Source of the DNA: Leptothermofonsia sp049200465
GTDB taxonomy: Bacteria > Cyanobacteriota > Cyanobacteriia > Leptolyngbyales > Leptolyngbyaceae
Length of the DNA stretch: 64,000 nt
Assembly: GCF_049200465.1 (NCBI RefSeq)
Contig: NZ_CP120836.1
Coordinates: forward strand, 930,001 to 994,000
Direction of reading: 5' to 3'
The number at the start of each line of letters is the position of its first letter. The stretch's first letter is position 1. Position numbers and translations under genes: made by a program. Shown in pieces: positions 24,793 to 32,593 of this stretch. The notes beneath the pieces are model-generated. The model had not been told where the DNA came from and searched no databases. It was given only the letters and a program-made list of their open reading frames with translations.

Positions 24793-25980
24793 TTGGTGAA
24801 CTTTTATCCTTCCAATCCAAACACTGATCCCTTTCCGACTGATCCCTTTCCGGTTGATGGGAAAGGGCCTCCTCACTTCATGCTGAAAGAAATTTACGAA
24901 CAGCCGGAAGTGCTGCAAACTTGCCTATCTCATTACCTTTCAGAGGATCATCCTCTGTCTAGTTCCTCTGCTTATTCGTTTATTCCCTCGAACCTGAGTC
25001 AAATTCATATCCTCGGTAGTGGTACCAGTCGCCATGCCGGTCTGGTGGCCCAGTACTGGCTAGAGCAAGTTGCAGGCATTCCTACTCGTGTGCGATCGGC
25101 ATCAGAGTTTTTATCTGCTCCCCTGCCTTTGGTTGCCAACACTCTTACTATTGCCATTACCCAATCGGGAGAAACCAGCGATACCCTAGCTGCTGCCCGC
25201 CAGCAGAAAAATTATTCTCGTCTGGCCGATACGTCCACCTGTCAACTGATTGGAATTACAAATCAGTCTGAGAGTTCACTGGCAAGAACGGTAGATCATA
25301 TTCTGCCAATTCTGGCGGGAAATGAAATCGGCGTTGCAGCAACCAAAACATTTACAACACAACTTGCCGTACTGGCTTGCCTGACAGTTCATCTGGCTCA
25401 TTGTTTCAAAACGATTAGCCAGGAGCGATCGCATCAGCTAATTACTGAGTTGCAATACTTACCAGCAAAGATTGCATCTGTGCTTGAACAGCAGCAAGAT
25501 ATCATCCAGGAAATAGCCCAAAAACTGGCACTGGCTAAGCATTGTATTGTGTTAGGGCAGGGAGTAAACCGGGCAATCGCCCTGGAAGGTGCCCTCAAGC
25601 TGAAGGAAACCACCTACATTCATGCAGAAGGTTACGCGGCGGGCGAGTTTCTCCACGGCCCTGTTGCCCTGCTGGAACCCAACATTCCAGTGATTGCAAT
25701 CGTAATGCCTGATCAAAGTTATGAGCAAGTGATAAACACTGTACGAAAAGTCAAGTTTCATAATGTCCCTGTGATTGGAATTACAGCAACTACCATTCCA
25801 TCAGCAGCTCTACAAATACTGGATCATCAAATCACTCTGCCGACAACCGATGAGCTTTTGTCACCCTTTTTGACGATCGTTCCCCTACAACTACTGGCAT
25901 ACTACACCGCAGTCCAGCGAGGCTTAGACGTAGATCGCCCTAGAAATATTACCAAAACACTGGTGGTACCTGAATCATAG
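24793..25980 (+). CDS. SIS-domain sugar-phosphate isomerase, GlmS-like without glutaminase
   Basis: 395 residues. It corresponds to the isomerase half of GlmS: the lead-in HFMLKEIYEQPEVL, a first SIS domain (ILGSGTSRHAGLVAQYW, ITQSGETSDTLAA), a second (VLGQGVNRAIALEGALKLKE) with the active-site HAEGYAAGEFLHGPVALLE, and the C-terminal RPRNITKTLVV, close to the catalytic-lysine tail of GlmS. The Cys-dependent glutaminase domain is missing. It may interconvert fructose 6-phosphate and glucosamine 6-phosphate using free ammonia, or act as a deaminase like NagB-II proteins; the direction is inference. There is no ATG at the start: the frame opens after a TGA with TTG 24793 and GTG 24796. An ATG at 24880 would trim the lead-in. 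Confidence 0.75.
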   Translation: MVNFYPSNPNTDPFPTDPFPVDGKGPPHFMLKEIYEQPEVLQTCLSHYLSEDHPLSSSSAYSFIPSNLSQIHILGSGTSRHAGLVAQYWLEQVAGIPTRVRSASEFLSAPLPLVANTLTIAITQSGETSDTLAAARQQKNYSRLADTSTCQLIGITNQSESSLARTVDHILPILAGNEIGVAATKTFTTQLAVLACLTVHLAHCFKTISQERSHQLITELQYLPAKIASVLEQQQDIIQEIAQKLALAKHCIVLGQGVNRAIALEGALKLKETTYIHAEGYAAGEFLHGPVALLEPNIPVIAIVMPDQSYEQVINTVRKVKFHNVPVIGITATTIPSAALQILDHQITLPTTDELLSPFLTIVPLQLLAYYTAVQRGLDVDRPRNITKTLVVPES

Positions 25981-26001
25981 GGATTGCGGTTCTTGTATAG
26001 C

Positions 26002-26022
26002 GTTCACAAATAGTTTGTGAAC
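26002..26022. terminator. hairpin downstream of the SIS gene
   Basis: GTTCACAAA and TTTGTGAAC form a perfect 9-bp stem around TAG, 22 bp after the stop codon. There is no U-tract after it, so it may be a processing or pausing hairpin rather than an intrinsic terminator. Confidence 0.4.
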
Positions 26023-26094
26023 AAGGGGGGTAGGAGCTTCGCCCCCACACCCCCTTGAAGGCCAATGTCCTAAGCAACCTGGCAGCAGCTATAG
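26022..26094 (-). repeat. family A repeat, partial
   Basis: Right-hand portion only: core piece GAGCTTCGCCCCCACACCCC, CCAATGTCCTAAGCAACCTG and terminal CAGCTATA. The other half is missing, replaced by the hairpin at 26002-26022. Confidence 0.75.
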
Positions 26095-26117
26095 CATTTG
26101 ATTGGATGTCATAGGAG

Positions 26118-26597
26118 ATGAAGGCAGGGGCAATTCTAGACCCAACAGAAACGTATCGCTATTCCCTCTGGCGAGAGTGGAACTTCCGTGCACCCAGGGT
26201 TGGCTTTGTGATGTTAAACCCCAGTCGAGCAGACGCCTATGTTGATGATCCAACAATTCGAAGGTGTATTGGCTTTGCGCGTTCCTGGGGGTTTGGCGGG
26301 CTGGAAGTCGTTAATTTGTTTGCATACCGGACCGCAAACCCTTTCGAGTTGAGCCACATAGCCGATCCGGTAGGGACGGAAAATGATGCTTATCTGGCTG
26401 CACTAGGAAATCGAGTTGGGAAAATTGTTGTGGCCTGGGGAAATTGGGGTAGATTGCAGGGACGCGATCGCACTGTTATCTCCTTATTTACAACCCATAC
26501 TCCTGTTTACTGCCTGGGAATCACCAAGGCCGGTCATCCCCGCCATCCCCTCTATCTCAAAGGCGATGTATTGCCAATTCAATGGACTTTTGAATAA
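26118..26597 (+). CDS. DUF1643 protein
   Basis: 159 residues with the family's characteristic order: YRYSLWREW, then VMLNPSRADAYVDDPTIRRC, GGLEVVNLFAYR, IVVAWGNWG and GHPRHPLYLKGD. DUF1643 proteins are widespread soluble proteins with no established reaction; a nucleic-acid or small-molecule role has been suggested but not shown. ATG 26118 is directly preceded by AGGAG with almost no spacing, which is unusual for a strong start, but no better start exists. A family B repeat begins two bases after the stop codon. The gene looks intact despite its repeat-rich neighbourhood. Confidence 0.82.
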   Translation: MKAGAILDPTETYRYSLWREWNFRAPRVGFVMLNPSRADAYVDDPTIRRCIGFARSWGFGGLEVVNLFAYRTANPFELSHIADPVGTENDAYLAALGNRVGKIVVAWGNWGRLQGRDRTVISLFTTHTPVYCLGITKAGHPRHPLYLKGDVLPIQWTFE

Positions 26598-26598
26598 T

Positions 26599-26725
26599 TA
26601 AGTAACTGGACAAAATTAAATTGAACATAGATTTAAAGCATAGATTCGAGTGGAGAGGTGAAACCCCTTGCTTGGGGGCACGGCCCCCACTCCCCTCTTA
26701 TAAATTAATGATGACTATCTACTTA
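26599..26725 (-). repeat. family B repeat in a convergent junction
   Basis: Starts TAAGTAACTGG two bases after the DUF1643 stop and ends CTATCTACTTA at the stop of the opposite gene. The core GGGGGCACGGCCCCC and arm TAAATTAATGATGAC are clear; the other arm (AAAATTAAATTGAACATAG) is diverged. Confidence 0.75.
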
Positions 26726-27100
26726 TTATTTAGGAGAGTTTTGAGTTTTGAGTTTTGAATTCATTCCTGCTTCTCCTGCTGGGCCGAAGATAGGAGTGGG
26801 GTCAAGCTCTGTAATTTGTTTGAACTGTTCAGGGGTGATCGCGCTCACAATTTCCTGCCTTTCCCAGTTTTTTAGCTGTTCATGGACTTTCGTAAGGAAT
26901 TTCCAACCTTTGACCATTGGCACCCTCAGCCAGTGATCAACTAATGTTTCAACTAACGCCAGTTCAATCAACGGTGAAGGGTAGACTCGCAACAAGTCTT
27001 CCAGATACTGATTGAATACTTCTGATTCATTCCCTTCCAATTGATAGCTGCTGATAATATGTTTGACGCGCTGGCGGTTCAATTGCTCTCTCAGTTTCAT
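26726..27100 (-). CDS. hypothetical helical protein
   Basis: 124 residues. The body (MKLREQLNRQRVKHIISSYQ, then EVFNQYLEDLLRVYPSPLIELALVE in part) is charged and helical without membrane segments. I do not recognise a family, although it looks like a conserved cyanobacterial protein rather than a chance frame. The final 15 residues (GEAGMNSKLKTQNSPK) come from low-complexity sequence with GAGTTTT repeats next to a family B element, so the original end may have been altered. The stop codon TAA touches the repeat's terminal TAAGTAG. Confidence 0.55.
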   Translation of the reverse strand: MKLREQLNRQRVKHIISSYQLEGNESEVFNQYLEDLLRVYPSPLIELALVETLVDHWLRVPMVKGWKFLTKVHEQLKNWERQEIVSAITPEQFKQITELDPTPIFGPAGEAGMNSKLKTQNSPK

Positions 27101-27208
27101 GAGACCTCATTTGGAGTAGGGTTCTTCCGGCTTACTAGTGAAAGAAGTGAAAGAGTAGTGCAAGATAACTGGAGATTACCTCCTCTCCTAAGAGTCCATC
27201 CTACTCAG

Positions 27209-27337
27209 TAAGTAGCGAGGCGCAATTAAATTAAGAATAATTTTGAAGAATAATTTTGGGGGGTGGAGGGGTGAAACTCATTGCCTGGAGGCGCAACCCC
27301 CACTCCCCCCTTTACAATTAAGGATGGCTACCTACTG
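27209..27337 (-). repeat. family B repeat with internal duplication
   Basis: Ends TAAGTAGCGAGGCGCAATTA and GGATGGCTACCTACT enclose the core (GCCTGGAGGCGCAACCCCCA) and both AT-rich arms. AAGAATAATTTTG is doubled at 27233-27258. Confidence 0.8.
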
Positions 27338-27489
27338 ACTGTCTAAAGCGAGTAAAGAATTCGATATAGACAACAATCAATACCGATTCCTGCACGGTCT
27401 GTATCACTGCGCTATCTTTTTGGACAAACGCCTGTGTACTATTGATAAGTGGCATTTTTACCATTTGTTGTCCAGCAGGTGTCTCAAGC

Positions 27490-29721
27490 ATGACCGCAAT
27501 CTCTCCCAATCCCTCATCCGTCAACATTCCAGCGTTTTGTGAGGGGATTCAATACTTTAGTGAGTCACTTCCTGGTTTTGAGACCTATGGCAAATCTCCG
27601 GTGATTGCTGAGGGGAAGACTGCGATCGCCGACCCCACAGACCCTTCTGCCGCTTACCAGACCCTCCTCTATGCCGATGCTCTGCGCTACCTGATCCTGC
27701 AAATGACGGCCAGTAAGGCATCGGGACACCCCGGTGGGTTTGCCAGCCAGGCGGAGGCATACGCAGCGCTGGTCATGCTGGGCTATAAAAACATCATCAC
27801 AGAGGTCGGACACCACGCACCGGGTTTCTACGCCGCCATGTTTCTGGACCGATCGCTAGAAGATATGGGCATTGAAACCGTCCAGCAATTGCGCGATCGC
27901 TTCCGTGAGCGGCACGGCTTACTCGGTCATCTCTCTGGGCAAATTCCCGGTTTGCTGGCTCCAGCCGGTCCATTGGGACAGGGACAACACTTTGCAATGT
28001 CTGCCGCCCTCCTGCATCGCAACATTCTCTTTCCCTTCACCATAGGGGATGGCGGCTTTGGTGAACCCTACGTCATGAGTTCCTTCGGACATTTCCACAC
28101 CGCCTATCCCGATGTCACTAATTTTCTGCCCATCCTCGTCTGGAATGGCTATTCCCAGGAACACCACAGTATGGTGTCTACTCAGACTAACGAGCGCATG
28201 ATGGCTTACTGGCATGCTCATGGGTTTCAGGAAGTTGTGCTGATTGACGCCAAAGATTTTGATGACCAGGGGCAGCCCGGAAACTACGTGGATAGCACTC
28301 TGTTTTCTTTAGAACAGCGGATAGAGTTTGTCAGAGCCGTTCTGGTCGGAGTGTATGAGGCGGCTCGCTCTGCGCTCAATGGCAAACTCACGGCCCTGAT
28401 TATCAAGCAACTCAAGGGGGCAGGCGTTCATGCCAGGGGAGCCAAGTCCCACAATCTCTATGCCCAGCACACACTGGATAATCCAGACATTGTGGCAGCT
28501 TTGAAAGCCCGTGCGTTGACTCCAGCCGCATGGGAATTGGTCCGGACGAATTGCGATCGCGCCGCTGGAGGTCCCGCCAGCAAAACCGTTGTCACCGAAT
28601 CCATCCTTTCCCTCCCTGATTTGGGACCACTCCCGCTGGAAGAATACCCCATTGGTGACGATCCTAAAGTGGCAACCACGGCTATGGGGCGTCTGGTTGG
28701 AAAAGTCGGGCAAACAGACCCAGCCTACCTAGTGACCAACGCGGATGGGAACGAGGCGTCTGGCATCGCCAACATTAACCAGGCACTCAAGATCAACCAC
28801 CCTACCGAAGATGCCCTCTACAATCAAAAGCCCGGTGGGCAGGTCTACGAACCCCTCAGTGAAGATGCCTGTGCCGGACTCGCCGCCGGACTTGCCCTCA
28901 TGGGTTCCCGTACCCTCTGGTGTTCCTATGAGTCCTTTGCTATCAACGGTTTACCCATCTGGCAAACCGTCACCCAGGCAATGGCAGAATTGCGCCGCCC
29001 CACCCCCTCCACCATCACCCTGTTTACCGCTGGTGCTCTGGAGCAGGGACGCAACGGCTGGACTCACCAGCGACCAGAAATTGAGGCATACTTTGCCGCC
29101 ATGATGCGCAACGGCAATGTGTTTCCCCTCTTTCCCACCGATGCCAACAGCATTCAGGTTTGCTACGAATGGGCATTGAGTACTAAAAATAAGGGAATTG
29201 TCATCACGGCTAGCAAGTCTCCCTTACCCATCCATACCACCTTTGAACAAACACGCCAGGCATTGCAGGATGGGGCCATCATTCTGCAAGAAAGCAAAAG
29301 TACGGAAAGCGAGAACGTCAAACGGGTCGTATTTGCAGTTGTGGGAGACATGATCTTGAATCCTGTTCTGGAAGCCGCTTCTCATCTGGAAGCAGAAGGC
29401 TTATCTGTGCGGGTTGTGTCCGTGGTGAGCCCGCGTCGCCTCTACCGTCCTTCGGATGTGGCCTGGGATACCTGTGCCGAACCGGATGCCCAATTCCTCA
29501 GCGATAAGGGGTTTGAAGCGTTGTTCGGAGGCGATGCGCTGCTTGGTGTAACCGGGGGAGCCAGTCTGATGCTGGAACCGGTGATGTTGCGCAGTAATGC
29601 CAGACGAGATACCTTTGCCTGGAAGCGGGGTGAAACAACCGCCAATCCCGGTGAGTTGATGGCGTTTAACGGCATTACGGCTGAAGCGCTGGCAAAGCGG
29701 GCACTGGAGTTAGTGCACTGA
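27490..29721 (+). CDS. thiamine-diphosphate enzyme, transketolase/phosphoketolase-like
   Basis: 743 residues from ATG 27490 (MTAISPNPSS). The N-terminal part has the transketolase-like SKASGHPGGF segment, a GHHAPGFYAAMF stretch reminiscent of the GHGAP motif of phosphoketolases, and the ThDP-binding run from GDGGFGEPY to LPILVWNGY. A pyrimidine-binding and a C-terminal domain follow (ITLFTAGALEQGRNGWTHQ, then VRVVSVVSPRRLYRP). The protein is shorter than typical phosphoketolase (near 800 residues) and departs from standard transketolase (near 670), so I do not assign a reaction; acting on a phosphorylated ketose is likely. The gene stands alone, with an upstream family B repeat and a long repeat-filled spacer downstream. 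Confidence 0.75.
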   Translation: MTAISPNPSSVNIPAFCEGIQYFSESLPGFETYGKSPVIAEGKTAIADPTDPSAAYQTLLYADALRYLILQMTASKASGHPGGFASQAEAYAALVMLGYKNIITEVGHHAPGFYAAMFLDRSLEDMGIETVQQLRDRFRERHGLLGHLSGQIPGLLAPAGPLGQGQHFAMSAALLHRNILFPFTIGDGGFGEPYVMSSFGHFHTAYPDVTNFLPILVWNGYSQEHHSMVSTQTNERMMAYWHAHGFQEVVLIDAKDFDDQGQPGNYVDSTLFSLEQRIEFVRAVLVGVYEAARSALNGKLTALIIKQLKGAGVHARGAKSHNLYAQHTLDNPDIVAALKARALTPAAWELVRTNCDRAAGGPASKTVVTESILSLPDLGPLPLEEYPIGDDPKVATTAMGRLVGKVGQTDPAYLVTNADGNEASGIANINQALKINHPTEDALYNQKPGGQVYEPLSEDACAGLAAGLALMGSRTLWCSYESFAINGLPIWQTVTQAMAELRRPTPSTITLFTAGALEQGRNGWTHQRPEIEAYFAAMMRNGNVFPLFPTDANSIQVCYEWALSTKNKGIVITASKSPLPIHTTFEQTRQALQDGAIILQESKSTESENVKRVVFAVVGDMILNPVLEAASHLEAEGLSVRVVSVVSPRRLYRPSDVAWDTCAEPDAQFLSDKGFEALFGGDALLGVTGGASLMLEPVMLRSNARRDTFAWKRGETTANPGELMAFNGITAEALAKRALELVH

Positions 29722-29923
29722 CTTCAGATTCCATCAAGACTTATACCAAGTCAATATGAGGATGCGTAGAATCAGAACCCTCTGTAATCCCTTCTAGTAA
29801 GAGAGACGGCGACAGCCGGGGGTTGATAATGTACAGCTTCATAAAACATTGGTATTACGCATTTTTGACCAGAACCTCCAGGTTTTAAGCCCCTGCGCTA
29901 ATGTTTGTGTTTCATTTTTAGCT

Positions 29924-30036
29924 CTAAAGCTGTTGCCAGGTTGCTTAGGACATTGGCTTTAAGAGGGTGTGGGGGCTGCGCCCCCAGCCAGAGGTTCCAC
30001 CCCTGCCCTGTCCTAAGCCTGGTGGCTATAGCTATA
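29924..30036 (+). repeat. family A repeat, complete
   Basis: From TAAAGCTGTTGCCAGG to GGTGGCTATAGCTATA. The arms GCTTAGGACA and TGTCCTAAGC and hairpin GGGGGCTGCGCCCCC are intact. The terminal TATA is shared with the adjoining family C element. Confidence 0.85.
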
Positions 30037-30125
30037 GTGGTCCTAAATCATTCGTGAAATGAAAAGGCTTTGTGAAAGGGGATTTCTGCGGAGTCTCTTT
30101 TCACAATCCAGATAGGATCGCTATA
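30033..30125 (+). repeat. family C inverted-repeat element, copy 2
   Basis: Ends TATAGTGGTCCT and AGGATCGCTATA. Its interior (TCGTGAAATGAAAAGGCTTT and TTTTCACAATCC) parallels the copy at 5373-5458. The left end overlaps the end of the family A element. Confidence 0.75.
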
Positions 30126-30155
30126 GAAACTCCAGTTTTATAGAAACTCCAGTTT
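30122..30155. repeat. 17-bp direct duplication
   Basis: TATAGAAACTCCAGTTT occurs twice in tandem, starting inside the right terminus of the family C element. Confidence 0.9.
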
Positions 30156-30376
30156 TGCGTAAGTTCTATTCCACGTTGATTCACACCCTTCCCCAAAAGT
30201 TTATTCAACTGTGCTGAAATCAAATTTATCGTACAGATCTGTGAGGGAAATGGTAAAGGGAACTGAAGCGATAAATCTTACTTCTGGCTCCTGGCTTTTG
30301 GCTTCTCAAATCCTTAATCTTGGGAAGGTTTCAGTTTTATCCCGCATCGTTCCAGTTTTGAATTCCAAAACTTAAA

Positions 30377-30424
30377 ATCCCCGACTCCTTAAAGGATTCG
30401 GGGATCTAAAGGATTCGGGGATCT
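30377..30424 (-). terminator. terminator of the holin-like gene, with duplicated arm
   Basis: On the minus strand, ATCCCCGAATCCTTT pairs with AAGGAGTCGGGGAT and is followed by TTTTAAGTTTTGG, an intrinsic-terminator layout 28 bp past the stop at 30452. The upstream arm is present twice (30391-30407 and 30408-30424), so two alternative stems are possible. Confidence 0.65.
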
Positions 30425-30451
30425 GGATTAACACCGGACTATTACCTGGAC

Positions 30452-30853
30452 TTACTTGTCACCTTCAATAGCTGTCTTAGAAGCGGTTCCAGTTAGAGAT
30501 TGACCATAGCCCTTCTCAGCAAAGTAACCATTCAGCAGAGTGCTGGTAAAGGATAGCACGACAGGGCCTAGCAGAAATGCCAGCCAGCCGTAAACGCTAA
30601 ACCCAGGCACCACCAATGAAGCTAACCAGAAGCAGATACCGTTTACAACCAGAGAGAAGGCTCCCAGTGTTAGAAAATTAACCGGCATCGAAAGGGTGGA
30701 CAGAACAGGTTTGATGGTAACATTAACCAGTCCGATCGCCAGTGCCGCTATGATTGCTGCTGGAAATGTAGCAAGATTAACTCCCGGAACAACCAGATCA
30801 ACCACCAGCAAACTTAAGGCGGTAACCAGTGTCGTCAAAAAGAATCCCAACAT
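30452..30853 (-). CDS. holin-like small membrane protein (Phage_holin_4_2/YvlD type)
   Basis: 133 residues with four predicted membrane helices (LGFFLTTLVTALSLLVVDLVV first, LGAFSLVVNGICFWLASLVV third), matching the four-helix membrane family annotated as phage holin family or YvlD. In non-phage settings these are envelope proteins, often induced by cell-wall stress; no phage genes surround it. The soluble tail (GYGQSLTGTASKTAIEGDK) is short and polar. It is the most downstream of a four-gene minus-strand group with a YqaE-like gene, a coiled-coil gene and a DUF1232 gene. A terminator follows. Confidence 0.82.
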   Translation of the reverse strand: MLGFFLTTLVTALSLLVVDLVVPGVNLATFPAAIIAALAIGLVNVTIKPVLSTLSMPVNFLTLGAFSLVVNGICFWLASLVVPGFSVYGWLAFLLGPVVLSFTSTLLNGYFAEKGYGQSLTGTASKTAIEGDK

Positions 30854-30917
30854 GGGTCTCCTCCCTTACAAAACAATAAAGTGATTTCAACGTGCGAACG
30901 CGATCGTATGCAGGCAT

Positions 30918-31103
30918 CTAAACCGTTCCCTGACCCAGTTTTTCCTCATGCTTGGCAAATGACCACACTGCATGAATACTGCCGGGAACCCAACCTAACA
31001 GCGTAAGCAGAATATTGATGAGCAAGGTTGGACCAAACCCATAGGTCAAGAACACACCAACAGGTGGTAAGAAGATAGCGAGTAGAAGACGGACGAATTT
31101 CAT
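30918..31103 (-). CDS. YqaE/Pmp3 family membrane protein
   Basis: Sixty-one residues from ATG 31103 with a good Shine-Dalgarno sequence (GGGGAG, seven bases upstream). Two membrane helices are separated by a short turn (LLLAIFLPPVGVFLTYGFGP, then LLINILLTLLGWVPGSIHAVW), the classical Pmp3/YqaE pattern. In yeast and plants the family counters membrane hyperpolarisation under salt or cold stress; a similar envelope-stress role here is inference. An upstream start at 31139 would add a charged extension unlike the family. Confidence 0.88.
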   Translation of the reverse strand: MKFVRLLLAIFLPPVGVFLTYGFGPTLLINILLTLLGWVPGSIHAVWSFAKHEEKLGQGTV

Positions 31104-31139
31104 AGGTTTTTCTCCCCTTTTAGACTTGACTGAACACAA

Positions 31140-31451
31140 ATACTGACTGTTTCAACCCAATGTAGTAGGTGCTGCAACAAGAAACTTGCTAAATAGTTTC
31201 ATTCCAAAACATCTGCTGCATCAATAAACTCCGTTCAGATATTAAATCGCTGCCTGAAGAAGTGGATACCTTACAATTTCGGATCATTTCGAGTATTGCA
31301 GGTAGTCATTCGCAAGCAAATCTATCAGTGGAGCGATTGGTAGGACTAAACCAGCCAGGATAGCTATCTCTTGAAGGCAGTCTCATTTGTCCTGAGTGGT
31401 ATCAGTTATTTTTATCAGTTACTTTAAAGAACTGCCTCAGACGTTGCCTGC
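31140..31451. other. gene-free spacer
   Basis: About 310 bp between the YqaE-like gene and the coiled-coil gene. I see no repeat family member, ORF or clear terminator; it probably holds the promoter of the YqaE-like gene. Confidence 0.4.
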
Positions 31452-31979
31452 CTAAAGCTTAGAGGCAGTTGATTGCAACATCTCCCTTAGCCGCTGCCGA
31501 ATTTGTTGCTGCTTTCCCAACAACGTTTGTTTAATTTCAACAAACTTGCTTTCCAACTCGGCTTGTTTCTCTTCGCTAAGAGAACCATACCAGCCTCTGG
31601 CTTTTTCGGTCAGACGCTGTTTTGCTGTGGCAAGACGCTCACTAAATCTGGCCGTAAGTTTGCTATCTAGTTCGGCCAGTTTCTTCCCTAACCAGGTAAA
31701 CTGCTCCTTCAGCTTTTCCTTTTCTGCACCCGCATCAAAGGGATTAGCAAAGCTTTCTTTAGCGTCTTTGCCCTTCTCCTTCAACTCTTCAACGGTGACA
31801 GAAATGGCATTTTGGGCGATCGCCCGAATCTCACCGGAGCCTTCCTTCACTTCAAAAACTGCCTGCGAAAAAGCCTCCCGCACAATTTCCTGTACCCGCT
31901 CTGCTCGCATCCTTTCCTGATTTTTAACCTTCTCAAACTCAGTCACAATACGGTCTTTTACAGAAAGAACCTCAGCCAT
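31452..31979 (-). CDS. coiled-coil stress-type protein, unknown function
   Basis: About 175 residues from ATG 31979 (MAEVLSVKDRIVTEFEKV), preceded by a strong GGAGGG Shine-Dalgarno sequence six bases upstream; the adjacent ATG at 31982 is possible too. The whole protein is charged and helical with repeated K-E-x-L patterns (FTWLGKKLAELDSKLTARFS and ESKFVEIKQTLLGKQQQIRQ), resembling apolipoprotein- or LEA-like amphipathic proteins. No catalytic motif is seen. It may coat or stabilise membranes under stress, in line with its YqaE-like and holin-like neighbours, but this is inference from position and composition. Confidence 0.65.
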   Translation of the reverse strand: MAEVLSVKDRIVTEFEKVKNQERMRAERVQEIVREAFSQAVFEVKEGSGEIRAIAQNAISVTVEELKEKGKDAKESFANPFDAGAEKEKLKEQFTWLGKKLAELDSKLTARFSERLATAKQRLTEKARGWYGSLSEEKQAELESKFVEIKQTLLGKQQQIRQRLREMLQSTASKL

Positions 31980-32051
31980 CATTCTCCCTCCAAAGGACGT
32001 TACAGAATTACAAACGTAAAAACTACAGACGACAGGCAACAAGGTGGTGGA

Positions 32052-32303
32052 TCAAGCACTCACCTCGACCTGCTTTTCCTTCCGTGCTCTGCGTTGCTCA
32101 AGCACAACCTGAGAAAGCTCAGTCACCAGCAGCGTGGCAATCACCCCATCATCAAGCCATCCCACAACTGGAATCAAATCCGTAACGAGATCAACAGGAC
32201 TCAAAAGATAGAGCAAGCTACCAGCAACAACCAACCAACGATATTTTGAATTTCTAAGAATCGTGCGGTACAGCTTGTAAAGCGGTTGAATCAGAAATTT
32301 CAT
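32052..32303 (-). CDS. DUF1232 (YkvA-type) membrane protein
   Basis: Eighty-three residues with the DUF1232 core: WLVVAGSLLYLLSPVDLVTD, then LIPVVGWLDDGVIATLLV. The PVDL.PD-like turn between two hydrophobic helices is the family signature. Function is unknown; members are small membrane proteins widespread in bacteria. It is the first gene of the envelope group and overlaps nothing. Its C terminus (EQRRARKEKQVEVSA) is basic and probably cytoplasmic. Confidence 0.85.
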   Translation of the reverse strand: MKFLIQPLYKLYRTILRNSKYRWLVVAGSLLYLLSPVDLVTDLIPVVGWLDDGVIATLLVTELSQVVLEQRRARKEKQVEVSA

Positions 32304-32593
32304 TTGGGTTGCCCTCCGACTACAAGTTCATCGTTGCAGATTTATCGTGAAACCTCCGGTGTGGAAAACCCGTGCTTTTGTCGTAACAGTCCCACTCTAA
32401 GTAGGGATGCCCGATCCAGTCGTGGGGAAAACCGCGCGTCAGTAAGGGGAAAGGCAGAAGACAGAAGATAGAAGGAGTGGATGAGTAATGGAGTGACGAA
32501 GAGGTCGATGGGTTGATGAATGGAACGTTAGGGTTGGTCTAGTTTCGGGTATCTTTAGGCTTAGCCAACGGTGTGAACTAGGATCTCTTTCCA

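Larger units (their letters stand above)
29722..30451. other. long gene-free convergent spacer
   Basis: 730 bp between two converging genes. It holds a family A element, an abutting family C element, a 17-bp duplication and a terminator hairpin with a duplicated arm (each listed separately). Between 30160 and 30370 I see nothing beyond AT-rich sequence. Confidence 0.7.

Noticed and set aside
30452..30853. Prophage remnant because of the holin-like gene
   Set aside because: No other phage genes lie nearby, and the four-helix family is common in non-phage envelope settings.
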